A stretch of 64,000 nucleotides of DNA from Acidobacteriota bacterium (GTDB taxonomy: Bacteria > Acidobacteriota > Vicinamibacteria > Vicinamibacterales > Fen-181). The DNA is taken from assembly GCA_003170135.1 (NCBI GenBank), contig PMZR01000124.1, positions 1-64,000 of the forward strand, read 5' to 3'. Shown here one piece after another: positions 34,843 to 44,170 of the stretch; the stretch's first letter is position 1, and every line of letters begins with the position of its first letter. The notes beneath the pieces were generated by a model. That model did not search any database. It had not been told where the DNA came from and saw nothing but the letters and a program-made list of their open reading frames with translations. A program made the translations under genes and the position numbers.

Positions 34843-35522
34843 TGAGAATCGCGTGGAAGATCGAAGTGCCGCAGTGGATCATCCTGGCGGGCATGTTCGT
34901 GGCCGCCGGTGTCGCGTGGCCGTACGCGCCCGATCGGATCCCGGTACACTGGAACATCAACGGGCAGGTGGACCGCTACGGCGGCAGGTTCGAGGGCCTG
35001 TTCCTGATGCCGCTCGTGGCGTTGGGCATCTACGCGCTGCTGCTGGTGCTGCCGCGGATCGATCCCGGCCGCGCGAATTACGCGAGGTTCCGCGGTGCCT
35101 ACAACGCCATTCGCATCGCCATCCTCGCGCTCTTCGCGGTGTTCGAAGCCGCGATGCAGGCGTGGGTCTGGACCGGCCATACGGACATCGCCGTCCTCGC
35201 GCCGCTTGCGACCGGGGCGATGTGCGTGCTGTTTGGTGCCGTGCTCGGCAAGATCCGGCCGAACTGGTTCGTCGGCGTCCGCACGCCGTGGACGCTGTCG
35301 AGCAAAGTCTCCTGGGTGCGCACTCACCGGGCCGGAGGCTGGGTGCTCATGGCGGTCGGACTCGCGACGATTGTCGTGACCTTCCTCTCGGCCCGCCTCG
35401 CCATCTGGGTCCTCGTCGGCGGCCTGCTTTGCGGGTCCCTCGCCCTCGTCTTCTACTCCTACCTGCTGTGGCGGCAGGATCCGGACAAACTACCGCCGGC
35501 CGGCACGTTGCCCGCGGATTAG
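34842..35522 (+). CDS. SdpI-family membrane protein
   Basis: The 226-residue protein has about six hydrophobic segments, the DUF1648-type motif PDRIPVHWNINGQVDRYGG at the N-terminus, and the SdpI motif NWFVGVRTPWTLSSK followed by WVRTHRAGGW. In B. subtilis SdpI gives immunity to the SdpC toxin and relays its presence to SdpR. Here no sdpC-like toxin or sdpAB genes are present, so it may respond to other envelope-active peptides. Start and upstream stop overlap. Confidence 0.88.
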   Translation: MRIAWKIEVPQWIILAGMFVAAGVAWPYAPDRIPVHWNINGQVDRYGGRFEGLFLMPLVALGIYALLLVLPRIDPGRANYARFRGAYNAIRIAILALFAVFEAAMQAWVWTGHTDIAVLAPLATGAMCVLFGAVLGKIRPNWFVGVRTPWTLSSKVSWVRTHRAGGWVLMAVGLATIVVTFLSARLAIWVLVGGLLCGSLALVFYSYLLWRQDPDKLPPAGTLPAD

Positions 35523-35653
35523 AGCGCGGGCTCGCTTGCGTTGACGCCGCGGGGATCGTGGATCTGGGGGGCTTCTCTGGGCCGCGGTTCGCGGCGGGTT
35601 GTGCGGACGCGTTCGTTGTCCGCGCCGCGACACACCGCTGTCTCTGTCAGAGG

Positions 35654-35881
35654 TCAGTGCGGCTGGACCGTTCGCTGCGCCGCCGATGCCTGCCCCGAGG
35701 AGGCAACCGACGACGCAATGCCTGGCGCGGGCACGAGGTATCCCGGCTGGTGGCCGGGGTTGAGGCACCTTACCCCTTGCTCTTCAATGATTTGCACGGT
35801 TGGGCCGTCATAGGTTTCGTAGAGGCCCACGAAGCATCCGCACGAGATCACGCCGCTGCCGACGACTCGGAGAATCCGCAT
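35654..35881 (-). CDS. Conserved-looking small protein, 75 residues
   Basis: The product begins MRILRVVGSGVISCGCFVG and continues LYETYDGPTVQIIEEQG, then a Cys and His (RCLNPGHQPG). The CGC motif, the GLYETYDG strand and the Pro-rich tail look like a folded small metal- or thiol-containing protein; I do not know its family. GGAG lies 7 nt before the ATG. It is upstream of, and not co-directional with, the SdpI gene. Confidence 0.5.
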   Translation of the reverse strand: MRILRVVGSGVISCGCFVGLYETYDGPTVQIIEEQGVRCLNPGHQPGYLVPAPGIASSVASSGQASAAQRTVQPH

Positions 35882-35992
35882 GGCAGCACTCCGGGGGGCA
35901 ACGGGGCACGGGCCGCGTTCGAGACAGCTGAGCCGTGTGCAATCTGCGGACCGACTCCTCCGGATCGGCCGATTTTCTGTGCAACGCTGCGG

Positions 35993-36760
35993 TCAGTGAA
36001 CACGGGTCGACATCGGGCCGCTGGGACGCGGACCCTGAGGCCGGTCCGGCCGCGGTCCGACTTTGACCGGAATTGAAACGCCTCTCAGCGCTTGCTCGCA
36101 AAAGGCCACGATGGTCGCGAAGGGCGGCAAGCCGGTGTCGGCAACCGCCCGGGTCACCATCGCGAGGCCCAGGCCGGCGAGCCACATCCCGGCTTTGTCG
36201 TGTCGCAGCAGTCCCAGCGTCGTCAACGCGGCGCCGCCCGCGCCCACCAACGATTTGAGTGCCGGCGGCCAGGCATACGCGATCGGCGACACAATTCGTG
36301 CCGGTCGACCCTGGAGCGCCGGGACGTGCTCGCCCACGTCGTGCGCCTCGAGGCGATTGTCCACGCGAGTCACGCCTCGCACCGACGACACACCGCGGAC
36401 AATCCCGGCGAGCTCGCTCCTGAACGCCGGCCCGCGCAGCGTAATCGCGCCATCCCGGACGGTGATTTCCACCGCTCCGGGATGCGACGACAGTCGTCCC
36501 AGCCTGGCGCGCACGCGCGCCTCGATCACCTCGTCTGGCGCGTCACTTTCGAAGAAACGCGACTGCAGCGACGCCGCGAGGCCCGTCGCCCGGTTCGCCA
36601 CGTCGCGCGAGGTAGCGCCCACGACCCGCCCGGTCCTGTGCGCGGCCTTCGACAGTTTGTCTCGCGCCCGCGCGCGCCGCCGGTTGCCCAGTTGAGGATC
36701 GAGGGCGTACATCAGGCCGGCGCCAAGGCCTCTCGCGACGAGAATCACGGACCTGTTCAT
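35993..36760 (-). CDS. BON-domain protein with membrane segments
   Basis: The 255-residue protein has an N-terminal YtxH-like start (VARGLGAGLMYALDPQLGNRRRAR), then a BON domain (~95-160: VIEARVRARLGRLSSHPGAV, VRDGAITLRGP, RGVTRVDNRL) and a C-terminal hydrophobic region. BON domains bind membranes or ligands in envelope stress proteins. I chose ATG 36760 because GAGGA precedes it by 4 nt; the frame is open to 36853 but the added residues look random. Confidence 0.75.
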   Translation of the reverse strand: MNRSVILVARGLGAGLMYALDPQLGNRRRARARDKLSKAAHRTGRVVGATSRDVANRATGLAASLQSRFFESDAPDEVIEARVRARLGRLSSHPGAVEITVRDGAITLRGPAFRSELAGIVRGVSSVRGVTRVDNRLEAHDVGEHVPALQGRPARIVSPIAYAWPPALKSLVGAGGAALTTLGLLRHDKAGMWLAGLGLAMVTRAVADTGLPPFATIVAFCEQALRGVSIPVKVGPRPDRPQGPRPSGPMSTRVH

Positions 36761-36862
36761 GATGTCCTCATCAGTCGGACATTCGGGCTGCATCCCGTGG
36801 ACCTTCGCACACATGACTTGCGTGGAAGCTCGACCCGCCCCATACTTCGACAATAGGCGCCC

Positions 36863-39586
36863 ATGGCCGGCACTCCGGCTGCGGCCGATACACCAATCAG
36901 GAAAATGGCTCTGCTGCCGACGGTCATCTCGAGGCGTAGCCGGCTGCTACTCGTCTGTTTGGTGTCTCTCGCCGTTCGACTCGCCTCATCGGCGCCCTCC
37001 GCTGCTCTCAACCCCGCTGCCCCGATCACGCCGCCCGATCGGTTCGTCGGTCACCGTGTTGGCGACGATCAGAAGCTCGTCAGATATCCGACCATCGTCG
37101 GCTACCTCGAGCGCCTGGCGTCGGAATCCGATCGCGTGCGTGTCGTGGATATCGGCACGACGACGCTCGGCAGCCGGATGGTGGCGGCGGTCATTTCCGC
37201 GCCGGCCAACCTCAAGGCGAGCGACGAGTACCGCGACATCGCGCGGCGTCTGCACGGCGCGCGAGGCCTCGATGAGGGCCAGGCCCGTCAGCTCGCCGAA
37301 CGCGGCAAGGTGATTGTCGCCATCACGCTGAACCTGCATTCGACCGAGATCGCCTCCAGCCAGATGGCGCTCGAGCTTGCCTATCACCTCGCGTCCGATG
37401 AGTCCGCGGACACGCGACAGATGCTCGACAACGCGATCCTGCTGCTCGTGCCCTCGCTCAATCCCGACGGCCAGATCATGGTCTGCGACTGGTACGACAA
37501 GGGCCTGGGAACGCCGTTCGAGGGTGGGCGGCTGCCCTGGCTCTACCATCCGTACGCGGGCCACGACAACAACCGCGACTGGTTCATGTTGAACCTGGTG
37601 GAGACCAGGAACGTGACCCGGTTCCTCTACCAGGACTGGTTCGCCCAGGCGATTCACGACGAGCACCAGATGGGCACGAAGGGGCCACGCCTCTTCGTCC
37701 CGCCCTACTTCGACCCGATCAACCCGAACGTGCACCCGTTGATCTGGCGCGAGATTGCGGTCGCGGGCAGCGAGATGGCCGAACGGCTCGAAGAGAACCG
37801 TTACGCGGGCGTCGTGTCGTCGGCCACCTACGACGGATGGCGGCCCGGAGACATGGACACGACACCGTGGTGGCACAACGTGCCGGCGCTCATCACCGAG
37901 GCGGCCAGCGTTCGCATCGCCTCGCCGATCTTTCTCAAGAAGGAAGAACTGACGGGCGAGTTGCGCGGCCTGTCCACCTACACCGCGCAGATGAATTTCC
38001 CGAATCCCTGGCCGGGCGGCTGGTGGACGCTGCACGACATCGTCGACTACGAGCTGACCGCCGCGCTCGGCTTCCTGCAGTCCTGCGCCCGTCACAAGAC
38101 CGACCTGTTGCTGAATTCGTGGCGCATGAACCGCGACGCGATCGACCGCGGCCGTACCGAGGCGCCCTACGCGTTCGTTCTGCCGTGGCGCGGGAATGAC
38201 GCGTGGACGCTGGCCCGGCTGCTCGATCCGCTGATCGCCGCCGGCGTGGAGGTGCACCAGGCATCGGCGCCCTTCATCGCCGATGGCGTGTCCTATCCCG
38301 CCGGCACGTGCGTGGTGCTGATGGCGCAGCCGCTCCGGCCCTATGTGAAGGATCTGCTCGAGGCGCAGCACTACCCGGATCGACGGCTCTTTCCGACCGG
38401 CCCGCCTGAACCGCCGTACGACGAAGCCGGATGGACGCTGCCGTTCAAGATGGGGCTGACCGTGGTCGCCGTGCAGAAGGCCTTCGACGCGCCGCTGGAA
38501 GCCGTGACATCCGTGCCGCTCCCGAGGGGCGAGATTGCGCGCGCCGCCGACGCCTCCCGTCCGGGCGGAGCGGTCCTGCCTGTGGCGCTCGCGCTCTCAC
38601 CGGAGAGCAACGCCTCCACGATCGCGGTGAACCGCTTGCTGAAGGCCGGCGCGGACGTGATCTGGAGTGACGAGCCGGTCCAGGCCGGCGACGGGTTGCT
38701 TCCCCGTCACAGTTTCGTGGTGCGGACAGATGGGAAGGGTGCGGCCGCCGTCGCGCGGGCGATCGAGGGGCTGCCACTCATCGCCCATCCCGTGTCGAGA
38801 GTTCCGGCCGGCCGGCGCCTGGCGGCCCCGCGCGTCGGCCTGTATCAGCCATGGGGCGGCAATCCCGATGAAGGCTGGACACGGTGGGTGTTCGATCGGT
38901 TCGAACTGCCATACCGGACGCTGCACAACGACGACGTCAGGCACGGGGATCTGGCGCGCACGCTCGACGTCATCATCCTGCCGAGCATGGGCACGCGCGA
39001 GATCGTCAGCGGCGAATCGTCGGTGCAGGGCGCGCCGACGCTTCCCGCACCCTACGCGGGCGGTCTCTGGTCGGATGGCGCCGCGAGCCTGGCTGACTTC
39101 GTGCGCGCCGGCGGGACGCTGGTGGCGCTCGATGCCGCGGCGGATTTCGTCATCCAGCAGATGGCGCTCCCCGTGAAGAACGTGCTCGCGGATCGCAGAC
39201 CCCAGGAATTCTTCTGCCCCGGTTCGATCCTCCAGGTGGACGTCGATCCGCGGCATTTCCTGACCGCGGGATTCGGGCCGGCGGCGGATATCTTCTTCCT
39301 GCGCAGCCCGGCGTTCGAACTGGCGCCGGCCGTTGGCGACCAGGCGGCGACACCGCTGGCGATCTACACCGCCGAGCAGCCGCTTCGGAGCGGGTGGATT
39401 CTCGGGGAGAAGCTCCTCGACAGGCGCGCCGCGCTGGTCGAGGTGCGATCGGGCAAGGGCCGGGTCATCCTGGTCGGTTTCCGGTGCCAGTTCCGCGGCC
39501 AGACATACGGGACATTCCGCGTGCTGTTCAACGCCGCGTACTACGCCGCCAGCACGCCGATCGCGACGACCGACGACTCGCGGTGA
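36863..39586 (+). CDS. Secreted M14-family zinc metallopeptidase
   Basis: The ~907-residue protein has a signal peptide (RLLLVCLVSLAVRLASS) and an M14 carboxypeptidase-type domain. The HxxE zinc motif is HSTEIASSQ (~residue 155), NPDG follows, and a further His lies in HDEHQMGTKGP. A C-terminal half of about 450 residues contains a GATase-like fold (LDVIILPSMG, KGRVILVGF). It should be a periplasmic or secreted peptidase; many Acidobacteriota carry such long M14 proteins. Start is uncertain between ATG 36863 (GACAAT 8 nt upstream) and ATG 36905. Confidence 0.84.
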   Translation: MAGTPAAADTPIRKMALLPTVISRRSRLLLVCLVSLAVRLASSAPSAALNPAAPITPPDRFVGHRVGDDQKLVRYPTIVGYLERLASESDRVRVVDIGTTTLGSRMVAAVISAPANLKASDEYRDIARRLHGARGLDEGQARQLAERGKVIVAITLNLHSTEIASSQMALELAYHLASDESADTRQMLDNAILLLVPSLNPDGQIMVCDWYDKGLGTPFEGGRLPWLYHPYAGHDNNRDWFMLNLVETRNVTRFLYQDWFAQAIHDEHQMGTKGPRLFVPPYFDPINPNVHPLIWREIAVAGSEMAERLEENRYAGVVSSATYDGWRPGDMDTTPWWHNVPALITEAASVRIASPIFLKKEELTGELRGLSTYTAQMNFPNPWPGGWWTLHDIVDYELTAALGFLQSCARHKTDLLLNSWRMNRDAIDRGRTEAPYAFVLPWRGNDAWTLARLLDPLIAAGVEVHQASAPFIADGVSYPAGTCVVLMAQPLRPYVKDLLEAQHYPDRRLFPTGPPEPPYDEAGWTLPFKMGLTVVAVQKAFDAPLEAVTSVPLPRGEIARAADASRPGGAVLPVALALSPESNASTIAVNRLLKAGADVIWSDEPVQAGDGLLPRHSFVVRTDGKGAAAVARAIEGLPLIAHPVSRVPAGRRLAAPRVGLYQPWGGNPDEGWTRWVFDRFELPYRTLHNDDVRHGDLARTLDVIILPSMGTREIVSGESSVQGAPTLPAPYAGGLWSDGAASLADFVRAGGTLVALDAAADFVIQQMALPVKNVLADRRPQEFFCPGSILQVDVDPRHFLTAGFGPAADIFFLRSPAFELAPAVGDQAATPLAIYTAEQPLRSGWILGEKLLDRRAALVEVRSGKGRVILVGFRCQFRGQTYGTFRVLFNAAYYAASTPIATTDDSR

Positions 39587-39604
39587 GCGAGCGCCTGGCG
39601 TCAC

Positions 39605-40288
39605 TCAGTCAGGCGGCACTCTTGTTTGCGGCATGCCCGCCTTTCGCTCGTGCAGCCGGTCCTCGACGACTCTTGCGACCAGGTCCGCTGCGGCGTCCAG
39701 GCCGATCTTGCCCGGGTCGACCGTCAGGTCGTAGTGGCAGGCGTTGGTCCAGTCGCAATTACAGACCGCTCGCACGAACTTCCCTCGGTCCCGATCGCTC
39801 TTCCGAATCAGATCGCGCATGGCAGGGCGGTCCTGCGGGCCGAGCGTCTTCTCCAGTTGCGCGATACGAAACGCTTCGGGGGCGTGGACGAAGACCCTCA
39901 CGAGTCCCGGGCGATCGGCCAGTACGAAGCAAGCCCCGCGGCCGATGATGACGCAGTCCTCGCGCGCGGCCAACTCGCGGATGACCTGCCGTTCGATTTG
40001 GAACAGCTCCTCTTCGAAAATCGTTTCACGGATTCTCGGCGGCGTGAACAGCGCGTCGGGGGGCCCGAGCGAGAGATGGCGGGTGAACCTGACCCACGTG
40101 TTGGCGACGTGTTCTTCGAGGTGCGCCAGGTTCTGGTCTTCGGCCCCCAGCATCCTGGTGGCCTCAGCGAGGATCTCGCGGTCCAGGTACTTCAACCCAT
40201 GGCGGTGGGCGACGGCCTGGCCGATGTACGACCCGCCGCTGCCTATTTGCCGCGAGACGGCCAGCACGACGGTTGATGGCGGTTCCAT
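39605..40288 (-). CDS. Cytidylate-kinase-like protein
   Basis: The 227-residue protein has VLAVSRQIGSGGSYIGQAV in place of a classic P-loop, then KYLDREIL, CVIIGRGACFVLADRPG, VRVFVHAPEAFRI and SDRDRGKFVRAV. This is the pattern of the cytidylate kinase-like family (PF13189), predicted nucleoside or nucleotide kinases of unknown substrate. GGGAGGT lies 5 nt before the ATG. It converges on the M14 gene and diverges from the glycyl radical enzyme with a 135-bp gap. Confidence 0.85.
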   Translation of the reverse strand: MEPPSTVVLAVSRQIGSGGSYIGQAVAHRHGLKYLDREILAEATRMLGAEDQNLAHLEEHVANTWVRFTRHLSLGPPDALFTPPRIRETIFEEELFQIERQVIRELAAREDCVIIGRGACFVLADRPGLVRVFVHAPEAFRIAQLEKTLGPQDRPAMRDLIRKSDRDRGKFVRAVCNCDWTNACHYDLTVDPGKIGLDAAADLVARVVEDRLHERKAGMPQTRVPPD

Positions 40289-40410
40289 GATGGACCTCCC
40301 GGGACAGCCAGGTGCACCGTGCTTCGTGTCCGCCTGGATTGATTGTCGGTCGAATCGGGCCGCTTGTCACGTGCCCACAAACTCCATGCCTCGTCCGCGG
40401 TGCTTTGTGG

Positions 40411-40416
40411 CACAAT
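40411..40416 (+). promoter_or_regulatory. Extended -10 element before the glycyl radical enzyme gene
   Basis: CACAAT preceded by TGG lies 7 nt before GTG 40424. No good -35 is seen, as expected for an extended -10. Confidence 0.4.
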
Positions 40417-40423
40417 CGCGACC

Positions 40424-42820
40424 GTGCACCCACAGGTCAACTCGCACATCATGCATCCCGAGGTCGGCTGCTCGGCGCGCGTTCGGCGCGGAGTCGAACG
40501 CAACCAGTCGACGCCGCCCGAGTTGTTCGCGGAGCGCGCCCTGTCGGTGACGCGCGGCCACCGCGAGACCGAGGGCCAGCCGCTTGCGATTCGGCGTGCC
40601 CGCATGCTGCAGCGGGTTCTCGAAGAGCACCCGATCGTGATCCAGGATGGTGAGCTGATTGTCGGGATGAAGGCGCGAAAGCCCCGCGCATCGCCGGTGT
40701 ATCCCGAAATCAACGCGGCCTGGGTCGAACGGGATCTCGACCGCCTGGCCACGCGGAAGGACACGCCGTTCTTCGTCAGTGACGAGACCAGGCGCCTGCT
40801 GCGCGACGAGGTGTTTCCCTACTGGCGCGGCCGGCAGGTGTACGACCGGATTCTCGAGGCGGTGCCCGCCGAGCAGTGGCGCGCCGACGAGCGCGGTGTC
40901 CTGTATCACTACTTCCGCTCACGCACGATCGGCCACTTCAACGCCGCGTACGACAAGATCCTCGCGCGGGGCGTTCGAGGCGTGCGCGCCGATGTCGAGC
41001 GCGTCCTCGCCTCGCTGCGCGCCGACGATGCCTTGTACCAGCCGCGCACGCGGTTCCTGGAATCCGTTGCGATTGCCTGCGACGCCGTCGTGGCGTTCGC
41101 CGGCCGTCACGCCGAGGAAGCGCGGCGCCTGGCGGCCGTCGAGCCGGACGCCAGGCGTCGGGGCGAGCTGAACGCGGTGGCCCGCATCTGCGCGCGCGTG
41201 CCGGAGCATCCGGCCGAGACGTTTCATGAGGCGCTGCAGTCGTTCTGGTTCACGCACCTCGTGCTGAACCTTGAAACCAGCGGCCACGCGTTCGGTCCCG
41301 GGCGCTTCGACCAGTACCTCTATCCGTTCTATCGCCACAGCGTCGGGAACGGCGACCTGACAGAGGACGAGGCGCAGGAGCTGCTCGACCTGCTGTGGGT
41401 GAAGTTCGACGAGATCACGCTGGCCAAGGACGCGGGCGAATCGCAGACGAGCAGTTCGTACCCGGATTTCCAGAACCTGAACATCGGCGGCCTGACGCGC
41501 CAGGGGCACGACGCGACCAACGAACTGTCGTTCATGTGCCTCACCGCGCTGGACCACACGAAGCTCCCGCAGCCGGGCCTCTCGGCGCAGATCAGCTCGA
41601 AGACGATGCCCGCATTCCTGCTCCGGTGCTGCGAGCTCCTGCGCCAGGGCATGGGCATGCCGGTCATGTTCAACAGCGACGTGCTCGTGCTCGGCATGGT
41701 CAGCCGCGGCAAGACGCTCGAGGACGCCCGCGCAAGCAGCCTGAACGGGTGCGTCGCGTGCTACTGCGACGGCAAGGATCGGATGGCGTCGAGCGGCTAC
41801 TTCAACCTCGCGAAATGCCTCGAGCTGGCGCTCAACGACGGCGTCGATCGGCTGACCGGCGAGCCACTCGGCCCGCGCACGGGCGATCCGGCGTGCTTCT
41901 CGACGTTCGACGCCATCGTCGCGGCATTCCACGCGCAAGTGGCGTTCTTCGTCGACATGAAGGTGCGCTACGACAACATCGTCCGCGGCATTTATGCGAC
42001 GTGGTGCCCGGTGCCGTTCACCTCCGCCGTGATCGACGACTGCGTCGAGCAGGCGCTCGACTGGCACGCGGGCGGATCGCACTACAAGATCGCGACGATG
42101 TCCGGCGTGGCGATCGGCACCGTCGCCGACAGCCTGGCCGGCATCAGGAAGCTCGTCTTCGACGACGGCGCGTGGACGATGGCGCAGCTGAAGGACGCGC
42201 TCGACCGGAACTGGGAAGGCTACGAGCTGCTGCGGCAGGCGCTCGTGAACAAGACCCCGCAGTACGGCAACGATGACGACGCCGCCGACGATCTGGCGGT
42301 GCTGACGCAGCAGATATTCTGCGGCGAGGTGGAGAAGCACCGCGACGTGCAGGGCGCGCGCTATTTCGTGGACCTGCTGCCGACGACCGCGCACATCGCG
42401 CTCGGGGAGACCACGGGCGCGACGCCGGACGGTCGGCGCGCGGGCACGCCGCTGTCCGAGGGCGTCTCGCCGGTCCAGGGCCACGACCGGCGCGGCCCGA
42501 CCGCGGTGGCGCGCTCGATTGCGAAGCTGGACCACGCGCGGACCAACGGCACGCTGCTCAACCTCAAGATCAGCCCGGAATGCCTGAAGACCGACGCCGA
42601 TCTCCACAAGCTGGCCGCCCTCATCCGCGGCTACTTCGACCAGGGCGGCCATCACGTCCAGTTCAACGTCATCGATCGCGCGATCCTCGAGGATGCGATG
42701 GCCAGTCCCGAACAGTACCGCAACCTGCTCGTCCGTGTCGCCGGCTATTCGGACTACTTCGTGCTGCTCAGCCCTGAAATCCAGCGTGAGATTCTCTCGC
42801 GGACCGAGCACGCGCTGTAA
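40424..42820 (+). CDS. Glycyl radical enzyme (PFL-like) of unassigned specificity
   Basis: The ~798-residue enzyme has the C-terminal glycyl radical loop RVAGYSDYF (Gly774, 25 residues from the end) and the thiyl-radical Cys443 in SLNGCVACYCDGKD. Characterised diol and hydroxyproline dehydratases, choline lyase and arylacetate decarboxylases usually carry Glu two residues after that Cys (GCVE). Here it is Ala, so a known reaction cannot be assigned. Activity needs the SAM-dependent activase encoded 78 bp downstream and should be confined to anoxic conditions. GTG 40424 is taken from the promoter position; ATG 40451 is possible. Confidence 0.88.
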   Translation: MHPQVNSHIMHPEVGCSARVRRGVERNQSTPPELFAERALSVTRGHRETEGQPLAIRRARMLQRVLEEHPIVIQDGELIVGMKARKPRASPVYPEINAAWVERDLDRLATRKDTPFFVSDETRRLLRDEVFPYWRGRQVYDRILEAVPAEQWRADERGVLYHYFRSRTIGHFNAAYDKILARGVRGVRADVERVLASLRADDALYQPRTRFLESVAIACDAVVAFAGRHAEEARRLAAVEPDARRRGELNAVARICARVPEHPAETFHEALQSFWFTHLVLNLETSGHAFGPGRFDQYLYPFYRHSVGNGDLTEDEAQELLDLLWVKFDEITLAKDAGESQTSSSYPDFQNLNIGGLTRQGHDATNELSFMCLTALDHTKLPQPGLSAQISSKTMPAFLLRCCELLRQGMGMPVMFNSDVLVLGMVSRGKTLEDARASSLNGCVACYCDGKDRMASSGYFNLAKCLELALNDGVDRLTGEPLGPRTGDPACFSTFDAIVAAFHAQVAFFVDMKVRYDNIVRGIYATWCPVPFTSAVIDDCVEQALDWHAGGSHYKIATMSGVAIGTVADSLAGIRKLVFDDGAWTMAQLKDALDRNWEGYELLRQALVNKTPQYGNDDDAADDLAVLTQQIFCGEVEKHRDVQGARYFVDLLPTTAHIALGETTGATPDGRRAGTPLSEGVSPVQGHDRRGPTAVARSIAKLDHARTNGTLLNLKISPECLKTDADLHKLAALIRGYFDQGGHHVQFNVIDRAILEDAMASPEQYRNLLVRVAGYSDYFVLLSPEIQREILSRTEHAL

Positions 42821-42823
42821 CTG

Positions 42824-42897
42824 AGGCGGACGGCGGCGGAAGGCGGAAGGCGGGGGAGGAAGGCGCGGACAGCGGACGTCGGAAGGACTTCGGACCA
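42824..42897 (+). repeat. Degenerate GGCGGA/GCGGAC repeat between enzyme and activase genes
   Basis: The 78-bp gap is almost wholly AGGCGGA, AGGCGGG, GCGGACA, GCGGACG and TCGGAAG units, many in 7-bp phase, ending 1 bp before ATG 42899. It resembles the heptad arrays at 12934 and 34480. Confidence 0.6.
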
Positions 42898-42898
42898 C

Positions 42899-43810
42899 AT
42901 GAACGGTACCGTCTGGGACATCCGCCAATACAGCCTGCACGACGGCCCGGGCATTCGGACGACCGTATTCCTGAAAGGCTGCCCGCTCTCGTGCCGCTGG
43001 TGCTGTAACCCCGAATCGCACGCCGCCGAGCCGCAGCTCACGTGGATTCGTGAGAAGTGCCTGTCGTGCGGCGCATGCGTGGAGGTGTGCGAACGGAACG
43101 CGATCGCGCTGGACCGGTCCGGCCGGCGCCACGTGGATCGCGTCCGGTGCGACACGTGCGGTGCGTGCGCGACAGGCTGCCCGGCCGAAGCCATGACGGT
43201 CGTCGGCCGCGCGATGAGCGTGGACGAGGTCCTGCGCGAGGTGGGACGCGATGCGATCTTCTTCAGCCGCTCGGGGGGCGGGCTGACGCTCTCGGGCGGC
43301 GAGCCCTTCGCGCAGGCGGCGTTCGCCGCCGAGCTGCTCCGGCGTTACAAGAGCGACTACGTGGGATTCCACACGACGGTCGAAACCTGTGGCGAGGCGC
43401 CGTGGGAGGACGTGGCGCTCGTCGCGCCGCACGTGGACCTGTTCCTCTTCGACATCAAGCACATGGACCCGATCGAGCACCGCCGGCTGACCGGCGCCGG
43501 CAACGCGCGCATCCTCGAGAACGCCACGCGCCTGGCCGCGTCGGGCGCTTCGGTGGTTGTGCGCCTGCCGCTCGTGCCCGGCTGCAACGACCAGGCGGAC
43601 AACCTGCGGCGAACCGCGGAGTTCGCGCGCTCGGTGCTGCGCGTCGATCGCGTGGACCTGTTGCCCTACCATCGCCTCGGGGAGCCCAAGTACCCCCGCC
43701 TCGGCCGGAGCTATCCTCTCGCGGGCACCGCGGCCGCCTCCGACGCCGATATTGCCACCGCTCGTGCCGTGCTCGAAGCGTGCGCGATGCACGTCCGCAT
43801 CGGGGGCTGA
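42899..43810 (+). CDS. Glycyl radical enzyme activating protein (radical SAM)
   Basis: The 303-residue protein has the radical-SAM motif CPLSCRWC (CxxxCxxC) preceded by DGPGIRTTVFLKG. An inserted ferredoxin-like domain has two clusters (CLSCGACVEVC and CDTCGACATGC), followed by the SAM-binding GGLTLSGGEPF. Extra clusters are typical of activases for glycerol dehydratase, HPAD and related enzymes, and absent from simple PFL-AE. It would abstract a hydrogen from Gly774 of the upstream enzyme. The gene starts right after a repeat array, with no clear SD. Confidence 0.93.
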   Translation: MNGTVWDIRQYSLHDGPGIRTTVFLKGCPLSCRWCCNPESHAAEPQLTWIREKCLSCGACVEVCERNAIALDRSGRRHVDRVRCDTCGACATGCPAEAMTVVGRAMSVDEVLREVGRDAIFFSRSGGGLTLSGGEPFAQAAFAAELLRRYKSDYVGFHTTVETCGEAPWEDVALVAPHVDLFLFDIKHMDPIEHRRLTGAGNARILENATRLAASGASVVVRLPLVPGCNDQADNLRRTAEFARSVLRVDRVDLLPYHRLGEPKYPRLGRSYPLAGTAAASDADIATARAVLEACAMHVRIGG

Positions 43811-43825
43811 CCTGCGGCGCTGCGA

Positions 43826-44170
43826 CTAGCCCGGCGGCCAGCCGAAGTGCCGGCCGCCGAGCACGTGCAGGTGGATGTGAAACACGGACTGCAGGGCATC
43901 CCGGTTGCAGTTGAAGACCGTGCGGTAGCCTCGCTCGGCCAGTCCCTGTTCCTTGGCGATCGCCGCCGCCCGTCTCAGCATCTTCCCGACCAGGGCGTCG
44001 TCGTCGGGCGCGAGGTCGTTCAACGTCGCGATGTGCCGGCGCGGCATGACCAGTGCGTGCAGCGGCGCCTGGGGGTGGATGTCGTTGATGGCCACGATGT
44101 CGTCGTCTTCGTAGATCGTCGACGCGGGAGCGGCGCCCGCGATGATGCGGCAGAACAAGCAGTCGGTCAT
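43826..44170 (-). CDS. HIT-family (HINT-like) nucleotide hydrolase
   Basis: The 114-residue protein begins CLFCRIIAGAAPAS, with a CxxC zinc pair, and has the histidine triad HIHLHVLGG and the upstream LVMPRRHIATLNDL. HINT-type proteins hydrolyse AMP-lysine or aminoacyl-AMP-like substrates. Its ATG overlaps the prmC stop by 4 bp (ATGA), so it is the last gene of the thiD-moaE-moaD-prfA-prmC run. Confidence 0.93.
   Translation of the reverse strand: MTDCLFCRIIAGAAPASTIYEDDDIVAINDIHPQAPLHALVMPRRHIATLNDLAPDDDALVGKMLRRAAAIAKEQGLAERGYRTVFNCNRDALQSVFHIHLHVLGGRHFGWPPG

Noticed and set aside
40919-43792. 957-residue minus-strand frame opposite the glycyl radical enzyme and activase
   Set aside because: It spans two convincing opposite-strand genes and the repeat spacer, and it has no domain pattern.
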